Assembly: GCF_008369295.1 (NCBI RefSeq)
Contig: NZ_VOBG01000018.1
Location: 1 to 64,000, forward strand
Source: Pseudomonas sp. ANT_H4
GTDB lineage: Bacteria; Pseudomonadota; Gammaproteobacteria; Pseudomonadales; Pseudomonadaceae
Reading direction: 5' to 3'
DNA length: 64,000 nt
The notes beneath the pieces were generated by a model, which was not told the origin of the DNA, did no database searches, and saw only the letters and a list, made by a program, of their open reading frames with translations. Shown here in pieces: positions 61,150-64,000 of the stretch. Within the stretch, counting starts at the first letter, position 1. Each line of letters starts with the position of its first letter. The position numbers were made by a program, and so were the translations under genes.

Positions 61150-61503
61150 GGCAAAAAGACCAAACACAAATCAGACAAGAAACTCAAGCCCTTTCTTGCT
61201 CCTGTTTGGTTGAACTTAAGACGTTTTCAGAAGACCAAACCGCGCACGCGGATGGCAGCCGTTTCAGCCCACACCGGGAGAAACGGTACGGGTGTTGCAG
61301 TACAAAACTGTCACCCATCAGGAATACGGTTTAGAGCCAAGGCTCTGCACCGAAGACTTCGGCATGGAAGCGGCGCGATCAGCTCCCTTCCTCCTGTCCC
61401 GAAGTTGTTATGCCAGGCCCAGGCCTGCTGTAAGTGCTTCAGGACGGAACGGTGGGCACCGTGATGGTGCCCAAATAAATATAGAATGTGGAGACAACCC
61501 CCC
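61150..61503 (+). promoter_or_regulatory. Long leader of nrdA
   Basis: About 350 nt lie between the NrdR boxes and nrdA with no credible gene (small frames have poor codon use). A hairpin GGGCACC/GGTGCCC (61454-61472) sits 31 bases before the start codon; a weak GGAG (61491-61494) is the ribosome site. I could not match this leader to a known riboswitch, including the cobalamin type. Confidence 0.4.
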
Positions 61504-64000
61504 ATGCAAACCGACACAACTCGCGAGAACCCGCAGGGCTCCGTGCAGCAGGCCGCCGATTCGAATCTGGATCTGTCCGCCACCGCACCCGGCCAATTGC
61601 GCGTGATCAAGCGTAACGGCACTGTCGTTCCTTACACCGATGACAAAATCACCGTCGCCATCACCAAAGCGTTTCTCGCAGTTGAAGGCGGCACCGCTGC
61701 TGCCTCGTCGCGAATCCACGACACCGTTGCCCGCCTGACCGAACAAGTCACTGCAACCTTCAAGCGTCGCATGCCATCGGGCGGCACCATCCACATCGAA
61801 GAAATCCAGGACCAGGTCGAACTGGCCCTGATGCGTGCCGGCGAGCAGAAAGTGGCTCGCGACTACGTGATCTACCGCGACGGTCGCTCCAAGGAACGTG
61901 CGACCCGCGCTCCGACCGAGGAAGCGGTAAACGCTCACCCGTCGATCCGCATCACCCTCGCCGACGGCACCTTCGCGCCGCTGGACATGGGCCGCCTGAA
62001 CACCATCGTCACCGAGGCCTGTGAAGGCCTGGAAGAAGTCGACGGCGACCTGATCCAGCGCGAAACCCTGAAGAACCTGTACGACGGCGTGGCCCTGAGC
62101 GACGTCAACACCGCCCTGGTGATGACTGCCCGTACCCTGGTCGAGCGTGAGCCGAACTACTCGTTCGTCACCGCCCGCCTGTTGATGGACACCCTGCGCG
62201 CCGAAGGCCTGAGCTTCCTGGAAGTCGCCGACAGCGCGACCCACCACGAAATGGTCGACCTGTACGCCAAGGCCCTGCCTTCGTACATCGCCAAGGGTAT
62301 CAAATACGAATTGTTGAACCCGATCCTGGCCACCTTCGACCTGGAAAAACTCGGCAAGGCAATCAACCACGAACGTGACCAGCAGTTCACCTACCTGGGC
62401 CTGCAAACCCTGTACGACCGTTACTTCATTCACAAGGACGGTATCCGCTTCGAACTGCCGCAGATCTTCTTCATGCGCGTGGCCATGGGCCTGGCGATCG
62501 AAGAGAAGAACAAGGAAGACCGTGCGATCGAGTTCTACAACCTGTTGTCGTCCTTCGACTACATGTCCTCGACGCCAACCCTGTTTAACGCCGGCACCCT
62601 GCGTCCACAGCTGTCGAGCTGCTACCTGACCACCGTGCCGGATGACCTCTCGGGCATCTACCACGCGATCCACGACAACGCCATGCTGTCCAAATTCGCT
62701 GGCGGCCTGGGCAACGACTGGACGCCAGTGCGCGCCTTGGGTTCGTACATCAAGGGCACCAACGGCAAGTCCCAGGGCGTCGTCCCGTTCCTCAAAGTCG
62801 TGAACGACACCGCCGTAGCGGTCAACCAGGGTGGCAAGCGCAAAGGCGCTGTCTGTGCCTACCTGGAAACCTGGCACATGGACATTGAAGAGTTCATTGA
62901 GCTGCGCAAGAACACCGGTGATGACCGTCGTCGTACCCACGACATGAACACCGCCAACTGGATCCCTGACCTGTTCATGAAGCGCGTCTTCGATGACGGC
63001 CAGTGGACCCTGTTCTCGCCGTCCGAAGTACCGGACCTGCACGACCTGACCGGCAAGGCCTTCGAAGAGCGTTACGAGTACTACGAAGCCCTGTCCCAGT
63101 ACCCGGGCAAGATCAAGCTGTTCAAGACCATTCAGGCCAAAGATCTGTGGCGTAAAATGCTCTCCATGCTGTTTGAAACCGGCCACCCATGGCTGACCTT
63201 CAAAGACCCGTGCAACCTGCGCAGCCCGCAGCAGCACGTGGGCGTGGTCCACAGCTCGAACCTGTGCACCGAGATCACCTTGAACACCAACAAGGACGAG
63301 ATCGCCGTTTGCAACCTGGGTTCGATCAACCTGCCGAACCACATCAAGGATGGCAAGCTGGATACCGCCAAGCTGGAGCGCACCGTCAACACCGCAGTAC
63401 GCATGCTCGATAACGTTATCGACATCAACTACTACTCGGTGCCACAGGCGCAGAACTCCAACTTCAAGCACCGTCCGGTTGGACTGGGCATCATGGGCTT
63501 CCAGGACGCTTTGTACCTGCAGCACATTCCTTACGGCTCCGACGCAGCCGTCGAGTTCGCTGACAAGTCCATGGAGGCGGTCAGCTACTACGCGATCCAG
63601 GCTTCCTGCGACCTGGCTGACGAGCGCGGCGCCTACGAGACGTTCCAGGGTTCGCTGTGGTCCAAAGGCATCCTGCCGCTGGATTCGCAACAGATCCTGA
63701 TTGAGCAACGTGGCCAGAAGTACATCGACGTTGACCTGAACGAATCCCTGGACTGGGCGCCAGTACGTGCCCGTGTGCAGAAAGGCATTCGTAACTCCAA
63801 CATCATGGCCATCGCACCGACCGCCACCATCGCCAACATCACTGGCGTGTCGCAGTCGATCGAACCGACTTACCAGAACCTGTATGTGAAATCGAACCTG
63901 TCGGGCGAATTCACCGTGATCAACCCGTATCTGGTTCGCGACCTGAAAGCCCGCGACCTGTGGGACTCGGTCATGATCAACGACCTGAAGTACTACGACG
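61504..64000 (+). CDS. nrdA: Ribonucleoside-diphosphate reductase subunit alpha (3' partial)
   Basis: The frame is open to the right edge, giving 832 residues of an expected 960 or so. The class Ia catalytic subunit reduces ribonucleotides with NrdB. Two ATP-cone domains are visible: residues about 33-125 (LRVIKRNGTVVPYTDDKIT) and a second, weaker one at about 145-235 (IRITLADGTFAPLDMGRLN). The catalytic core has LSSCYLTT, and SNLCTEITLNT with the redox Cys and Glu. P. aeruginosa NrdA is known for a double ATP cone. The frame stays intact to the edge. Confidence 0.96.
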   Translation, partial: MQTDTTRENPQGSVQQAADSNLDLSATAPGQLRVIKRNGTVVPYTDDKITVAITKAFLAVEGGTAAASSRIHDTVARLTEQVTATFKRRMPSGGTIHIEEIQDQVELALMRAGEQKVARDYVIYRDGRSKERATRAPTEEAVNAHPSIRITLADGTFAPLDMGRLNTIVTEACEGLEEVDGDLIQRETLKNLYDGVALSDVNTALVMTARTLVEREPNYSFVTARLLMDTLRAEGLSFLEVADSATHHEMVDLYAKALPSYIAKGIKYELLNPILATFDLEKLGKAINHERDQQFTYLGLQTLYDRYFIHKDGIRFELPQIFFMRVAMGLAIEEKNKEDRAIEFYNLLSSFDYMSSTPTLFNAGTLRPQLSSCYLTTVPDDLSGIYHAIHDNAMLSKFAGGLGNDWTPVRALGSYIKGTNGKSQGVVPFLKVVNDTAVAVNQGGKRKGAVCAYLETWHMDIEEFIELRKNTGDDRRRTHDMNTANWIPDLFMKRVFDDGQWTLFSPSEVPDLHDLTGKAFEERYEYYEALSQYPGKIKLFKTIQAKDLWRKMLSMLFETGHPWLTFKDPCNLRSPQQHVGVVHSSNLCTEITLNTNKDEIAVCNLGSINLPNHIKDGKLDTAKLERTVNTAVRMLDNVIDINYYSVPQAQNSNFKHRPVGLGIMGFQDALYLQHIPYGSDAAVEFADKSMEAVSYYAIQASCDLADERGAYETFQGSLWSKGILPLDSQQILIEQRGQKYIDVDLNESLDWAPVRARVQKGIRNSNIMAIAPTATIANITGVSQSIEPTYQNLYVKSNLSGEFTVINPYLVRDLKARDLWDSVMINDLKYYD

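Noticed and set aside
61150..61503. Cobalamin riboswitch in front of nrdA
   Set aside because: The conserved B12-box and core elements are not visible, and in Pseudomonas the B12 switch is linked to the class II enzyme rather than class Ia.
61408..63708. 766-residue open frame opposite nrdA
   Set aside because: It results from GC-rich codon bias of nrdA; the plus strand encodes an unmistakable NrdA.

Overview
The window is chromosomal DNA from a Pseudomonas of the fluorescens type. This rests on gene content and order recalled from Pseudomonas genomes: the block moaA - tetR - rgsA - tatD - holB - tmk - mltG - pabC - fabF - acpP - fabG - fabD - plsX - rpmF - yceD - maf - sppA - rluC - rne, followed by murB - ptp - kdsB - ycaR - lpxK - exbD - exbB - comEC, matches the P. 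aeruginosa PA2957-PA2985 region. It also shows gacS-ldhA, phoPQ, an EntD-type phosphopantetheinyl transferase and nrdA, plus REP/REPIN palindromes (TGTGGCGAGGGAGC type). Base composition is GC-rich with strong codon bias, except for the first 2.8 kb.

Layout. (1) 1-2770: the 3' end of an Rhs gene with a variable toxin tip, its immunity gene, and two decayed toxin-tail/immunity modules, all AT-rich. (2) 2860-7940: a methyltransferase and a GntR-controlled operon (ADP-ribosylglycohydrolase-fold enzyme, NCS1 permease, PfkB kinase) that looks like nucleoside uptake and breakdown. (3) 8000-11015: DUF1285 protein, DUF4823 lipoprotein, MoaA and a TetR regulator. (4) 11331-11451: a probable RgsA small RNA. 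(5) 11475-24621: DNA replication, peptidoglycan, fatty acid and phospholipid synthesis, ribosomal protein L32, Maf, SppA and RluC, nearly all on the minus strand. (6) 24622-28622: RNase E behind a roughly 690-nt leader. (7) 28637-32995: a molybdenum hydroxylase (IorAB type) with its own MocA and XdhC maturation factors. (8) 33206-40123: cell-wall and LPS genes ending with an ExbBD pair and ComEC.

(9) 40259-50757: GacS, lactate dehydrogenase and many small housekeeping genes (ArsC-like, WrbA-like, Tag-like, TtcA, Yip1, SprT). (10) 50758-55230: a 265-bp palindromic element, a CaiB-type CoA transferase, DctA with a sigma-54 promoter, and an AraC regulator preceded by near-identical palindromes. 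(11) 55264-60686: PhoPQ, the phosphopantetheinyl transferase and a second two-component system. (12) 60687-64000: a long regulatory region with DnaA boxes and paired NrdR boxes in front of nrdA, which runs off the window.

Most of the window is conserved core chromosome. The accessory or less understood parts are the Rhs tip array, the GntR nucleoside-type operon, the palindromic element near 51 kb and the long leaders of rne and nrdA. I saw no tRNA, rRNA, prophage, transposase or CRISPR array. All family assignments are from reading the sequence; no database search was run.
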